A DNA stretch of 54,430 nt from an uncultured Eubacteriales bacterium (GCA_902792295.1 CADAZC010000021.1:1-54430); one strand, 5' to 3'. Positions 24,620-34,414 are shown, numbered from the stretch's first letter. Numbers and translations: made by a program. Notes: a model not told the origin generated them from the letters alone.

Positions 24620-26572
24620 TTACTCCTTGATCTTTTCAAACACGGCGCTCGAACGGTTGAAGTCCGCGTATTCGAAGATGTATTCCTTGCGTGACTGCAC
24701 CTTGTCGCCCATCAGCACGGTCACGAGGTGCTCGACCTCCGCCGCATCCTCGATGGTGACGCGCGTGAGCCGTCTGCCCTGCGGGTTCATCGTCGTCTCC
24801 CAGAGCTGCTCGGGGTTCATCTCGCCGAGACCCTTGTAGCGCTGCAGGGTATAGTTCTTGCCGGAAATATTCCGCATCGCCGCCTTCAGCGCCGGATCGT
24901 CGTAGCAGTAAACCGGCGGCTGGTTCGCCTTCTGCACGCGGTACAGCGGCGCCATGCCGATGTAAACGTGTCCCTCGGTGATCAGCGGACGCATGTAGCG
25001 GTAGAAGAAGGTCAGAAGGATCGCGCGGATGTGCGCGCCGTCCTGGTCCGCGTCGGCGAGGATGATGATCTTGTTGTATTTCAGCGAGGCGATGTCGAAA
25101 TCGTCGCCGATGCCCGTGCCGAGCGCGGTGATGATCGAACGGAATTCGTCGTTCTGCAGAACCTGTTCGAGCCGCTTCTTTTCGACGTTCAGCGGCTTGC
25201 CGCGCAGCGGCAGAATCGCCTGGAATCTGCGGTCGCGTCCCTGCTTCGCGCTGCCGCCCGCGGAGTCGCCCTCCACGATGAACAGCTCGTTCACGGAATA
25301 ATCGCGACCGGTGCAGCTACTGAGCTTTCCGACGAGCGGCGCGTTTTCCAGCTTGTTCTTTTCGCGCGCGTTTTCCTTCGCCTTGCGCGCCGCGCTTCTC
25401 GCCTTCGCGGCTTTTACCGCCTTTTCCGCGATCAGGTTTGCGGTATTTGCGTTCTTGAGGTTTTCGAGCCACGGCACGAGCGTCTGGTTCAGGACCGCCT
25501 CCACCGCGGGACGCGCCTCGGTGTTGCCGAGTTTCGTCTTGGTCTGCCCCTCGAACTGCACGCTGCGCATCTTCAGCGACAGCACCGCCGTCATGCCCTC
25601 GCGGAAGTCCTCGCCCGCGAGCGACGGGTCCTTGTCCTTCAATACGCCGGTCTTGCGGCAGTAGTCGTTGAAGATCTTGGTGATCGCCGCCTTGAAGCCG
25701 GTCTCGTGCGTGCCGCCCTCGGTGGTCGGAATGTTGTTGACGTACGATGCAATCGTTTCGGCGTATTCGTCGTTGTGCAGGATCGCAGCTTCGACCACGA
25801 TGCCGTTCGATTCACCCTTCAAATGGATCGGCGGATCGTACAGCGCGGTCTTGTCCTCCTGAATGTAACGCACGAAGTCAGAAAGTCCGCCGTCGAACTT
25901 GAACTCGGCGTGATGCTGCTTTTCGCGCTGATCGTCCAGCACGAGCTTTAAGCCCCGGTTCAGGTACGCAAGCTCGCGAAGCCGCTTCATGACCACCGAG
26001 TACTGCATATCGATCGTCTCGAATACGCGGTCGTCCGGTAAAAACGTCACGACCGTGCCCTGCTTCCGGGTTCTGCCGATCTCGGTCAGCGGATATTTCG
26101 GCTTTCCGGAAACGATCTTGCCCTCGGCGTTCTCCACGCTTTCGAATTCCATCTTATAGGCGCGGTTTTCGTGATAGACCTCGACCGAAAGCCAGCGCGA
26201 CAGCGCGTTGACGACCGAAGCGCCTACGCCGTGCAGACCGCCGGAATAGGAATACGCCGCGTTGCCGAACTTGCCGCCGGCGTGCAGCTGCGTAAAGACG
26301 ACCTCGACGCCGGAGACGCCGAGCTTTTCGTGGATGCCGGTGGGGATGCCGCGTCCGTTGTCGGTGACGGTCACCGAATGGTCGCGGTGCAGCGTGACGG
26401 TGATCTCGTCCGCATAGCCGTTCGCCGCTTCGTCGATCGCGTTGTCCACGATCTCCCAGAGAAGGTGGTGCAGACCCGGCAGACCGGTCGAGCCGATATA
26501 CATGCCGGGACGCATTCTGACCGCGTCCAGCCCCTCCATGACGGTTATATTTTTGACGGAATACTCTTCCAT
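24620..26572 (-). CDS. parE: DNA topoisomerase IV subunit B (ParE; GyrB-like)
   Basis: This is the ATPase subunit, 650 residues from ATG 26572 (GGAGGATAT upstream). The GHKL ATPase motifs are present: EIVDNAIDEA, DNGRGIP, GGLHGVGASVVNALS and KQGTVVTFLPD. The Toprim motifs are EGDSAGGSA, PLRGKPLNVE and DADQDGAHI, followed by RYKGLGEMNPEQLWETTMNP. The ending TVLMGDKVQSRKEYI is closer to ParE than to GyrB. Its promoter region is a 29-bp sequence repeated exactly twice. It heads the parE-parC operon. Confidence 0.9.
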   Translation of the reverse strand: MEEYSVKNITVMEGLDAVRMRPGMYIGSTGLPGLHHLLWEIVDNAIDEAANGYADEITVTLHRDHSVTVTDNGRGIPTGIHEKLGVSGVEVVFTQLHAGGKFGNAAYSYSGGLHGVGASVVNALSRWLSVEVYHENRAYKMEFESVENAEGKIVSGKPKYPLTEIGRTRKQGTVVTFLPDDRVFETIDMQYSVVMKRLRELAYLNRGLKLVLDDQREKQHHAEFKFDGGLSDFVRYIQEDKTALYDPPIHLKGESNGIVVEAAILHNDEYAETIASYVNNIPTTEGGTHETGFKAAITKIFNDYCRKTGVLKDKDPSLAGEDFREGMTAVLSLKMRSVQFEGQTKTKLGNTEARPAVEAVLNQTLVPWLENLKNANTANLIAEKAVKAAKARSAARKAKENAREKNKLENAPLVGKLSSCTGRDYSVNELFIVEGDSAGGSAKQGRDRRFQAILPLRGKPLNVEKKRLEQVLQNDEFRSIITALGTGIGDDFDIASLKYNKIIILADADQDGAHIRAILLTFFYRYMRPLITEGHVYIGMAPLYRVQKANQPPVYCYDDPALKAAMRNISGKNYTLQRYKGLGEMNPEQLWETTMNPQGRRLTRVTIEDAAEVEHLVTVLMGDKVQSRKEYIFEYADFNRSSAVFEKIKE

Positions 26573-26599
26573 ATATATCCTCCGAACTTTGGTTCCTGC

Positions 26600-26657
26600 A
26601 ATTATACCACAACATCTTGTGTCTGAGGAATTATACCACAACATCTTGTGTCTGAGG
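26600..26657 (-). promoter_or_regulatory. Tandemly duplicated promoter element of parE-parC (two exact 29-bp copies)
   Basis: Positions 26600-26628 and 26629-26657 are identical over 29 bp. Each contains, on the minus strand, TGGTATAAT, an extended -10 box (hexamers at 26606-26601 and 26635-26630). Neither has a good -35 box. The downstream copy would start transcription near 26594, giving a 22-base leader. Confidence 0.75.
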
Positions 26658-26728
26658 TGGATTTTGGTTTGTTTTTAACGTATTATTCATATTTCATGGA
26701 AAATTTGCTTTTCAGACGCAATTATGGG

Positions 26729-26757
26729 GTGACAAGGACGGCGGTTTGGTGTATAAT
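26729..26757 (+). promoter_or_regulatory. Promoter of the division and cell wall (dcw) cluster
   Basis: GTGACA at 26729-26734 and TATAAT at 26752-26757, spacer 17 bp, start near 26764, 44 bases before the rsmH ATG. The 235 bp between parE and rsmH hold only this promoter and the divergent duplicated parE promoter; no mraZ gene is present. Confidence 0.78.
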
Positions 26758-26807
26758 CTACGATGTATATATATGTGGAAATATACCGTTACGGAGAAAG
26801 GAGCCGC

Positions 26808-27780
26808 ATGGAGACCGGATTTCATCATGTTCCGATCATGGTTTCGGAAGTGCTGGAGCTTTTAGAGCCCTCCCGCGGCGGAATGCGGCGGAATCTTCGT
26901 CGACGGCACGCTCGGCGGCGGCGGACACGCGGAAGCGGTGCTCTCCGCAATGCCGGAAAGCGGAAAGCTCTTCGGCATCGACCGCGACGACGAGGCGCTC
27001 GAAGCGGCGGGCGCACGGCTTGCGTGTTTCGGCGACCGGTTCACGGCGATCAAGGGCAATTTCTTCGACATGAAATCGCTGCTTGCCGCGCGCGGCGTTT
27101 GCAAGGTCGACGGTATTCTTCTGGACCTCGGCGTCAGCTCGCATCAGCTCGACGCGCGCGAACGCGGCTTCTCCTACAAGGCGGAAGCGCCTCTGGACAT
27201 GCGCATGGATCAAAGCGCGCCGCTTTCGGCGAAAACCGTCGTGAACGAATGGCCGGAGGAGAAGCTGCGCGAGATCTTTTACGAGTACGGCGAGGAGAAG
27301 TTTTCCGCAAAGATCGCGCGGCGGATCGTCGAGCGGCGGGCGGAACGGCCGATCGAAACGACGACGGAGCTTGCGGAGCTCATTAAAAGCGCGATCCCGG
27401 CAAAGTTTCGGAACGAGCCGCAGCATCCGGCGCGGCGGTGCTTTCAGGCGATCCGCATTGCCGTGAACGGCGAGCTCGACGGGCTGGACGAAGCGATCCG
27501 AAATGCGCACGATCTGCTGAATCCGGGCGGACGGCTTGCGATTCTGACCTTCCACTCGCTGGAGGACCGGATCGTGAAAAACGCGTTCCGCTCGTTCGAG
27601 AACCCCTGCACCTGCCCGAAATCGGCGCCGGTGTGCATCTGCGGCAAAAAGCCCACCGCAAAGGTCCTGACGCGGCATCCGCTGACGGCGTCGGAACGGG
27701 AACAAACGGAAAATTCGCGCGCGACGAGCGCAAAGCTTCGCGCGATCGTGCGCATGGATCCCGACACGGGATCATATTGA
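26808..27780 (+). pseudogene. rsmH: 16S rRNA m4C1402 methyltransferase RsmH (MraW), frame broken by a 10-bp tandem duplication
   Basis: AAAGGAG and ATG 26808 begin METGFHHVPIMVSEVLELLEPSRGG, the normal RsmH start. The frame then shifts at an exact 10-bp repeat (26875-26884 equals 26885-26894). Removing one copy restores GGIFVDGTLGGGGHAEAVL, the SAM-binding motif, and a full-length protein of about 320 residues. The rest is intact: GILLDLGVSSHQLD, AERGFSYK-like and MRMDQ segments, FQAIRIAVNGEL and LTFHSLEDRIVKNAF. As written, translation from the true start would end early. It is the first gene of the dcw cluster and is followed by ftsL. Confidence 0.88.
26875..26894 (+). repeat. 10-bp tandem duplication inside rsmH
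   Basis: The decamer GCGGCGGAAT occurs twice in direct succession and shifts the frame of rsmH by one base. Confidence 0.95.
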
Positions 27781-27799
27781 TGAAGAAAGGAGAAGCGGT

Positions 27800-28303
27800 A
27801 TGGACGTTCAGTTCGATGAAGAACGGCCGAAGGGCAGAAATGCGAAAACACGGCTTTATTCGCCGAACAAAACGGGCAATCCGACGCCGATTTTAGAGGA
27901 CTCGACGATGCCGATCCGTCCGCAGCCCACGCGTGAAACGCGCGCAAGGCGCCGCGAGACGAAGGAGCTGCGGCTCACGACGACGAGCAAGGTTCTGATC
28001 CTGCTGTCGGTGTTCGTGATCGCGGCGACGGCGCTGTTCGGGCTGTTCGGCGCTGCGGAGTACGCGCAGATCATCAGCGATACCGCTTCCGTCAACAAGG
28101 AGATCGAATCCTACAACGATCAGATCTCGCAGATTCGCAAGACGCAGAGTTCCATGAACGACTTTGCGACGATCAACGACGTATGCCGCAGACTCGGCAT
28201 GACCATGAACTGGTACAGGGGCGCCGCAGGCGGCGGAACGGACACGACCGTTCCCCCGACCTTTGCGCCCGACACCCCTGCGCCGGACGGAGCACAACCA
28301 TGA
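27800..28303 (+). CDS. ftsL: FtsL-like cell division protein
   Basis: This 167-residue protein has a basic cytoplasmic part (about residues 1-66), one membrane helix (TSKVLILLSVFVIAATALFGLF, split around residue 75) and a short extracytoplasmic coiled-coil (SVNKEIESYNDQISQIRK). A Pro/Thr tail follows. This is the FtsL/DivIC-like layout, and its position between rsmH and the division PBP gene is diagnostic. It should be part of the FtsQLB divisome complex. AGAAAGGAGAAGCGGT precedes the ATG. Its stop overlaps the next start as ATGA. Confidence 0.85.
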   Translation: MDVQFDEERPKGRNAKTRLYSPNKTGNPTPILEDSTMPIRPQPTRETRARRRETKELRLTTTSKVLILLSVFVIAATALFGLFGAAEYAQIISDTASVNKEIESYNDQISQIRKTQSSMNDFATINDVCRRLGMTMNWYRGAAGGGTDTTVPPTFAPDTPAPDGAQP

Positions 28304-30549
28304 GCATCTTTGATTCGCGCCCGCGCCGCAGGCGGGTACGGCGTACCGGAACAAAATCCGGACGCGCCGGCGCGCCGAAAACGCGGATCGGGCCGCACAA
28401 AAGAAAATTGCTGTTCGCCATGCTGATCGCCGGCATCGCCTTTTTGCTGATCATCGGCAAGCTTTTCGACGCCTCGATCATCCACGGCAAGGAGTGGACG
28501 CAGAAGGCGATGAGCCAGTGGACGCGCGTGACCTCTTTGAAGGCGGAGCGCGGGCGCATCCTCGACCGGAACGGCACGACGCTTGCATCGTCCTATACCA
28601 CGTATCAGATCTGTCTGAACCCGCAGAACATCCAGGACTCGGACCGCGAGCGCATCGCGTCGATCCTGTCGATGTATCTCGGCATGAACTACGACACCGT
28701 CTATGCGAAGATGACCAAGACGCGCAAAAAGTATCCGAACGATCCGGACAACCACGAACGCGTCCTGTATTCGCAGATCAAGCTCAAGGACCAGGTCGAC
28801 AAAGAAGTCATCAGTAAGCTCAACTCCATGCAGCTCGGCAGCGGCGTCAGCTATTACAGCGACGTCAAGCGCGACTATCCGGAGGCGGGCTATTACGCGC
28901 AGCTCATCGGGTTTACGAACATCGACGGCGATGGACAGACCGGCGTCGAACTGACGTACAACAAATATCTCGCGGGCGAGGACGGCTATCAGAAGGCGGA
29001 CACCGACCGCGACAACAACCCGGTTCCCGGCGGCGAAGAGGAATACGTCGAGAGCGTTCCGGGCGCGGACGTCGTTCTCACCGTCGATACCGGCTATCAG
29101 GGCATCCTTGAAAACGCGCTGCAGGAGGCGTGCAGCATCAACAACGCCAAGAGCGCGGCGGGGATCCTGATGGTGCCGAAGACCGGCGAGATCCTTGCGA
29201 TCGGCACGTATCCGACGTTCGAGTCCTCGAACCCGCCGCGTTCCGACGCAAAGACGCTTCTGGAACTCTCGAAAAACCGCATCGTCACCGACACCTACGA
29301 GCCCGGCTCGACGTTCAAGGTCGTCACCCTTGCGTCGGCGCTGGAATCCGGCGCGGTCACGACCGAAAGCCGGTTCCGCTGCAGCGGATCGCTTCTGGTG
29401 CGCGGCGAAAAGATCAAGTGCTGGAAGTCGGGCGGACACGGCGAGGAATCGCTCGCCGAAGCGGTGCAAAACTCCTGCAATCCGGCGTTCATGTCGATGG
29501 CGCTGAAAATGGGCGTCGACACGTTCTACGACTATATTTTCAAGTTCGGATTCGATGAAAAGACCGACAGCGGCGTGATGGGCGAAACCAGCGGCACCGT
29601 TACGCACAAGAAGTATATCCGTGACGCGGACCTCGCGCGCATCGGCTTCGGACAGAGCATCAGCTGCACGGGCATGCAGCTCATCACGGCGGTCAATGCC
29701 TGCATCAACGGCGGCGATCTCATGAAACCGTACGTCGTTTCCGAGATCGTCGACAAGTCCGGCAACGTGTTGGTGAAAAACGAGCCGACCGTCGTGCGCC
29801 ATGTGATCTCGCCCGGCACGTCCGCAACGATCCGCAGTCTTCTGCGCGGCGTTGTGGAAAAGGGCAGCGGCAAAAACGCGCAGGTTCCCGGATACTCGGT
29901 CGGCGGCAAGACGGGCACGTCGCAGAAATACGACGAAAACGGCAAGGTGTCTTCTTCGAAGCTCGTCGCATCGTTCGTCGGCTTTGCGCCGGTCGACGAT
30001 CCGCAGTTTATCTGCCTGATCATCGTCGACGAACCGCAGGTCCCGCAGGTGTACGGCAGCACGGTCGCCGCGCCGTTTGTGCAGCAGGTGCTTGCCGCGG
30101 CGCTCTCGTACGCGGGCATCGCGCCGGACATCGACAGCCAGATCGCAACGGTCCCGAACGTGCGCGGGCTCACGGTGGAACAGGCGAACAAGGCGCTGAG
30201 GGATGCGGGGCTGACGTCGATCTATGTGGAAGCGGAGCTCCAGTCGACCGTTTCGAACCAGTCGCCGGCGGCGAACACACAGGTTGTGCGCGGCAGTCCG
30301 GTGATGCTGTATTCCACGGGGTACTCCTTCTTCTCCGAACTCACGGAAGAGGTCGAAATGGTGGAGGTGCCGAAGCTGATCGGCAAGGACCGCATCGACG
30401 CGCTCGACGCGCTGAAGAAGGTCGGACTTCTGATGGATTACGATCAGCATCATTGCGCGGGATACGTGGTGTATCAGGATATTACGGAAGGATTCAAGGT
30501 GCCTGTCGGCACGGTCATCCACGTGCAGTTGGAACCAAAGAGCAAATAA
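28300..30549 (+). CDS. ftsI: Division penicillin-binding protein, FtsI/SpoVD type, with two PASTA domains
   Basis: The 749-residue class B PBP has a basic N-terminus, one membrane anchor (about 37-54), a dimerisation domain and a transpeptidase domain. The active-site motifs are S337-T-F-K340, S392-C-N394 and K537-T-G539. Two PASTA domains (about 625-683 and 688-749) form the C-terminus. It crosslinks septal murein outside the membrane. SpoVD usually has one PASTA domain and vegetative FtsI-type enzymes often two, so I favour FtsI; sporulation use cannot be excluded. The ATG at 28300 overlaps ftsL. No second PBP gene is in this cluster. Confidence 0.93.
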   Translation: MSIFDSRPRRRRVRRTGTKSGRAGAPKTRIGPHKRKLLFAMLIAGIAFLLIIGKLFDASIIHGKEWTQKAMSQWTRVTSLKAERGRILDRNGTTLASSYTTYQICLNPQNIQDSDRERIASILSMYLGMNYDTVYAKMTKTRKKYPNDPDNHERVLYSQIKLKDQVDKEVISKLNSMQLGSGVSYYSDVKRDYPEAGYYAQLIGFTNIDGDGQTGVELTYNKYLAGEDGYQKADTDRDNNPVPGGEEEYVESVPGADVVLTVDTGYQGILENALQEACSINNAKSAAGILMVPKTGEILAIGTYPTFESSNPPRSDAKTLLELSKNRIVTDTYEPGSTFKVVTLASALESGAVTTESRFRCSGSLLVRGEKIKCWKSGGHGEESLAEAVQNSCNPAFMSMALKMGVDTFYDYIFKFGFDEKTDSGVMGETSGTVTHKKYIRDADLARIGFGQSISCTGMQLITAVNACINGGDLMKPYVVSEIVDKSGNVLVKNEPTVVRHVISPGTSATIRSLLRGVVEKGSGKNAQVPGYSVGGKTGTSQKYDENGKVSSSKLVASFVGFAPVDDPQFICLIIVDEPQVPQVYGSTVAAPFVQQVLAAALSYAGIAPDIDSQIATVPNVRGLTVEQANKALRDAGLTSIYVEAELQSTVSNQSPAANTQVVRGSPVMLYSTGYSFFSELTEEVEMVEVPKLIGKDRIDALDALKKVGLLMDYDQHHCAGYVVYQDITEGFKVPVGTVIHVQLEPKSK

Positions 30550-30574
30550 GACCAGAATAACGGGGGAAACAAGA

Positions 30575-32008
30575 ATGCTGTTATCGGGCATTGCCGCAGA
30601 TCTCGGCATGACGATCACCGGCGGAGACGCCGAGATCACGTCGGTCGAATACGATTCCAGAAAGGTCAGGGACGGGAGTCTGTTCTGCTGTATGCAGGGA
30701 CTCATTTCCGACGGACATAACTTTGCCGCGCAGGCGGTGGAAAAGGGCGCCGCGGCGCTGCTTGTCGAACGGCTGCTGCCGCTTGATGTGCCGCAGATCG
30801 TGGTGCCGGACGGACGCGTCGCCATGGCGCACGCCGCCGCCGCGTTTTACGGACATCCCGAGCGCGAGATGCTCATGCTCGGCGTCACCGGCACGAACGG
30901 CAAGACGAGCACGACCTACATGGTCAAGTCGATCGCCGAAGCCGCGGGCATGAAGGTGGGGCTCATCGGCACGATCCGAAACATGATCGGCGACACGATG
31001 CTCGAAACCGGCAGGACCACGCCGGAATCGGCGGACCTGTTTGCGCTTTTGAGGCGGATGGCGGACGAACACGTCGATCTCGTCATTATGGAGGTTTCGA
31101 GCCACGCGCTCGTGCAGGACCGCGTCGCGGGCATCCAGTTCCGCGTCGGACTGTTCACGAATCTCACGCAGGACCATCTGGACTACCACAAGACGTTCGA
31201 TCACTACCTCGAAGCGAAAAAACTGCTGTTCCGGCAGAGCGACATGGCGATCATCAACATCGACGACGCCTATGCGGAACGCATGACGGACGGGCTTACC
31301 CTGCCGATCAAAACGATGGGCATTCAGCACCGCGCGGATTATACCGCGATCAACATCGACATCCGCACCGACGGCGTTCGCTTTCATCTGCGCACGCCCA
31401 ACGGCGAAGGTCCCGTGCGCATGCACATCTCCGGTCTGTTCTCGGTGTATAACGCCATGGGCGCGGCGGCGATGATGCAGGCGGTCGGCGCGTCGTTCGG
31501 CGACATCATCAAGGGGCTCGAATCGCTTTCCGGCGTCTCGGGAAGATTGCAGTCGGTCGACACGAACGGACGTCCGTTCTCGGTCTACGTCGACTATGCG
31601 CATACGCCCGACGCGCTCGAAAACGTGCTGAACTCGGTGCACGCGTTCGCGAAGGCGCGCGTCGTCAGCTTGTTCGGCTGCGGCGGGGACCGCGACCGCA
31701 CCAAGCGTCCGCTGATGGGCGAGATCGGCGGGCGGCACTCGGATTTCGTCGTCGTCACAAGCGACAATCCGCGTACCGAGAATCCGGACGACATCGTCCG
31801 CGCCGTGGAGCTCGGCGTGCAGAAGAGCGGCACGCCGTTCGTCTCGATCGTCAACCGCAGGGAGGCGATCGCATACGCGCTTTCGATCCTTGAGCCGGAC
31901 GACATCCTCGTCATCGCGGGCAAGGGGCATGAAAATTATCAGGAGATCAACGGCGTCAAGCATCATTTTGACGACCGCGAGATCGTGGAAGAGATCCTGA
32001 AGGATTAA
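30575..32008 (+). CDS. murE: UDP-MurNAc-L-Ala-D-Glu:meso-diaminopimelate ligase
   Basis: MurE adds the third residue to the murein stem peptide in the cytoplasm. The 477-residue protein shows the ATP loop GTNGKTST (Lys110), the carbamylated-Lys region and ITQDHLDYH-like motif (NLTQDHLDYHKTF), and VDYAHTPDALENVL. The D397-N-P-R400 motif (TSDNPRTENP) marks use of meso-diaminopimelate rather than lysine. GGGGGAAACAAGA precedes the ATG. It is followed directly by mraY with no murF between, unlike most dcw clusters. Confidence 0.96.
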   Translation: MLLSGIAADLGMTITGGDAEITSVEYDSRKVRDGSLFCCMQGLISDGHNFAAQAVEKGAAALLVERLLPLDVPQIVVPDGRVAMAHAAAAFYGHPEREMLMLGVTGTNGKTSTTYMVKSIAEAAGMKVGLIGTIRNMIGDTMLETGRTTPESADLFALLRRMADEHVDLVIMEVSSHALVQDRVAGIQFRVGLFTNLTQDHLDYHKTFDHYLEAKKLLFRQSDMAIINIDDAYAERMTDGLTLPIKTMGIQHRADYTAINIDIRTDGVRFHLRTPNGEGPVRMHISGLFSVYNAMGAAAMMQAVGASFGDIIKGLESLSGVSGRLQSVDTNGRPFSVYVDYAHTPDALENVLNSVHAFAKARVVSLFGCGGDRDRTKRPLMGEIGGRHSDFVVVTSDNPRTENPDDIVRAVELGVQKSGTPFVSIVNRREAIAYALSILEPDDILVIAGKGHENYQEINGVKHHFDDREIVEEILKD

Positions 32009-32021
32009 AAGGGGACGGAGT

Positions 32022-33053
32022 ATGGAAACCATCGTACTGAATTCACTGCTTGCGCTGCTCGTCGCGTTCGGCGTCGCGGCGCTGCTGGGACCGCTCGTCA
32101 TTCCGATTCTGCACCGGCTGAAGTTCGGACAGAACGTGCGCGACGACGGACCGAAGACGCACTTGAAAAAGCAGAACACGCCCACGATGGGCGGCGTGAT
32201 GATCCTCATTGCGGTCGTCGCGGCAACGCTGATCTTTGCGCACAGGAACTATTCGCTTGCGGTCTGGGCGCTGCTCTTCACGGTGCTGTTCGGGCTGATC
32301 GGGTTTCTGGACGATTTTATCAAGATCGTCAAGAAGCGTTCGCTGGGACTTCGCGCGTGGCAGAAAATCGTTGCGCAGTTCGTTCTGGCGCTCGGGTTCG
32401 CGCTTGCGCTGTACTTCCACCCGTCGGTGGGCAGCACGCTCTGGTTCGATAAGCTCGACCTCGGCGTCTTCTATATTCCGTTTGCGATGTTCGTGATCAT
32501 CGCGACGGTCAACTCGGTCAACCTGATCGACGGTCTGGACGGGTTAAGCAGTTCCGTCACGTCGGTTTATTCGCTCGCAAGCGGCATCATGGTCATTCTC
32601 TATGTTCTGACCTACCCGTCCGCTTCGATGCAGGGCGAAGCCGCCGTCGCCGCCGCCGAAACGCTCGAAGGGCTTTCGGGGATCGCGGTGTTCGCATTCG
32701 CCGTCGCGGGCGGCTGCATGGGATTCCTGGTGCACAACACCTATCCCGCAAAAGTTTTCATGGGCGATCTCGGCGCGTTCACGCTCGGCGGTGCGGTCGC
32801 TGCAATGGCGCTTCTCACCCGCACCTCGCTGCTTCTGCCGCTGATGGGTATCCTGTATGTGGTGACGTCCGTGTCGGTCATTCTGCAGGTCGGCTCCTAT
32901 AAGCTCCGCAAAAAGCGCATCTTCCGCATGGCGCCGCTGCATCATCACTTTGAGCTCGGCGGTACGCCGGAAACGAAGATCGTTTCGATGTATACCGTGG
33001 TGACCGCGATCGCAAGCGCGTGCGCGCTCATGATCTTCTGGTTCTGCAAGTAA
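32022..33053 (+). CDS. mraY: Phospho-MurNAc-pentapeptide transferase MraY
   Basis: This integral membrane enzyme (343 residues, about 10 helices) makes lipid I from UDP-MurNAc-pentapeptide and undecaprenyl phosphate. Key motifs are KTHLKKQNTPTMGG, FLDDFIKIVKKR, NLIDGLDGL and FMGDLGAFTLGG, followed by the conserved HHH cluster (PLHHHFELGG). GGGGACGGAGT precedes the ATG, 13 bases after murE. murD follows after 11 bases. Housekeeping and essential. Confidence 0.97.
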   Translation: METIVLNSLLALLVAFGVAALLGPLVIPILHRLKFGQNVRDDGPKTHLKKQNTPTMGGVMILIAVVAATLIFAHRNYSLAVWALLFTVLFGLIGFLDDFIKIVKKRSLGLRAWQKIVAQFVLALGFALALYFHPSVGSTLWFDKLDLGVFYIPFAMFVIIATVNSVNLIDGLDGLSSSVTSVYSLASGIMVILYVLTYPSASMQGEAAVAAAETLEGLSGIAVFAFAVAGGCMGFLVHNTYPAKVFMGDLGAFTLGGAVAAMALLTRTSLLLPLMGILYVVTSVSVILQVGSYKLRKKRIFRMAPLHHHFELGGTPETKIVSMYTVVTAIASACALMIFWFCK

Positions 33054-33064
33054 GGAGGAAGGGT

Positions 33065-34414
33065 ATGGCAAAGCAAAAAACGGCGCTGATCGTCGGCATG
33101 GCAAAGAGCGGCATCGCCGCGGCGCGTCTTCTGTATCAGGACAATTACCGCATCATCGTCAACGATATGAAGCCCGAAATCAAGGGGCTCTTTGAGCAGC
33201 TTTCGGGCATTGCATATGAGGTCAAGCTCGGCGCGAACCCGATGGATCTTCTGGACGGCGTGGATCTTCTGATCCCGAGTCCCATCATTCCGATGACGCG
33301 CAACTTCATCGTCGAAGCAAAGCGCCGCGGCATCGAGGTCATCTCCGAGATCGAGCTCGGCTACCGCTATTCGAAGGCGGACTTCGTCTGCGTCACCGGC
33401 ACCAACGGCAAAACGACCTGCACGGCCTTGACCGGCGAACTCTTCAAGGCGGCGGGCAGAAAGACCTTTGTGCTCGGCAACATCGGCGTCGCGATCTCGG
33501 CGCATGCGCTCGAAACGAAGCCCGGCGACGTCGTCGTGGCGGAGACCGCTGCGCTGCAGCTCGAAGGCAACGTTCGCTTCCACGCGAAGGCGGCGGGCGT
33601 GTGCAACATCACGCCGGACCATCTCGACCACTTCGGCACGATGGAAAACTACATCGAAGCGAAGGCGAAGATCCTCGACAATCAGACCGCGGACGATTAC
33701 GCGGTGCTGAACTGGGACGACGAAACGGTCCGCGGCTTTGCAAAGAGAACGCCGGCGCACGTGCTGTACTTCTCGCGCAAGACCGAGGTCGAAAACGGCA
33801 TGTTCGTGCGCGACGGCATCCTCGTGTACCGCATGAACGGCGAGGAGCGCGAGCTGATGCCCGCCGACGAGATCCGCATTCCCGGCGCGCACAACCTCGA
33901 AAACGCCATGCTCTGCGCGCTTCTGGGACTTTCGCAGGGGATCGCGCCGGAAACGATCCGCGAGGTCTTCCGCACCTTTGCGGGCGTCGAGCACCGCATC
34001 GAGTATGTCTGCACGAAGCAGGGCGTCGATTACATCAACGATTCGAAGGGCACGAATCCCGCAAGCACGATCCGCGCGATCGAGGCGATGAAAAAGCCGA
34101 CCGTGCTGCTCCTGGGCGGCTACGACAAGCACATCGGCTTCGATGAGCTGTTCGACGCGTTCACGCCGATCGTCAAGGCGTGCGTTGTGCTCGGCGATAC
34201 GAAAAAACAGATTCTGGACTGCGCAAAAGCGCACGGCTATGAGCATCTCATGCATACGGCGGAAACGTTCCGCGACGCGGTGGACAAGGCGCATAACCTT
34301 GCGGAGCCGGGCGACTGTGTGCTCTTGAGCCCCGCCTGCGCAAGCTGGGATATGTTTGACAACTACGAAACGCGCGGAAGAGTATTCAAGGAGATCGCGC
34401 GCGCATACGAATAA
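33065..34414 (+). CDS. murD: UDP-N-acetylmuramoyl-L-alanine:D-glutamate ligase MurD
   Basis: MurD (449 residues) adds D-glutamate to UDP-MurNAc-L-Ala. The N-terminal nucleotide-binding domain reads ALIVGMAKSGIAAARLL. The ATP loop is VTGTNGKTT, and NITPDHLDHFGTMENYIEAKA, FAGVEHRIEY and NDSKGTNPAST follow in family order. The ATG at 33065 has AAGGAGGAAGGGT upstream; the longer frame starting at 33020 lies inside mraY. It sits between mraY and ftsW as in standard dcw clusters. Confidence 0.97.
   Translation: MAKQKTALIVGMAKSGIAAARLLYQDNYRIIVNDMKPEIKGLFEQLSGIAYEVKLGANPMDLLDGVDLLIPSPIIPMTRNFIVEAKRRGIEVISEIELGYRYSKADFVCVTGTNGKTTCTALTGELFKAAGRKTFVLGNIGVAISAHALETKPGDVVVAETAALQLEGNVRFHAKAAGVCNITPDHLDHFGTMENYIEAKAKILDNQTADDYAVLNWDDETVRGFAKRTPAHVLYFSRKTEVENGMFVRDGILVYRMNGEERELMPADEIRIPGAHNLENAMLCALLGLSQGIAPETIREVFRTFAGVEHRIEYVCTKQGVDYINDSKGTNPASTIRAIEAMKKPTVLLLGGYDKHIGFDELFDAFTPIVKACVVLGDTKKQILDCAKAHGYEHLMHTAETFRDAVDKAHNLAEPGDCVLLSPACASWDMFDNYETRGRVFKEIARAYE

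Noticed and set aside
26763-26807. Earlier ATG for rsmH at 26763
   Set aside because: It lies on the predicted transcription start and the family-like protein starts at 26808 with AAAGGAG upstream.
28120-30825. 901-codon open frame opposite the PBP gene
   Set aside because: Shadow of ftsI on the other strand; no recognisable domain and no plausible start.
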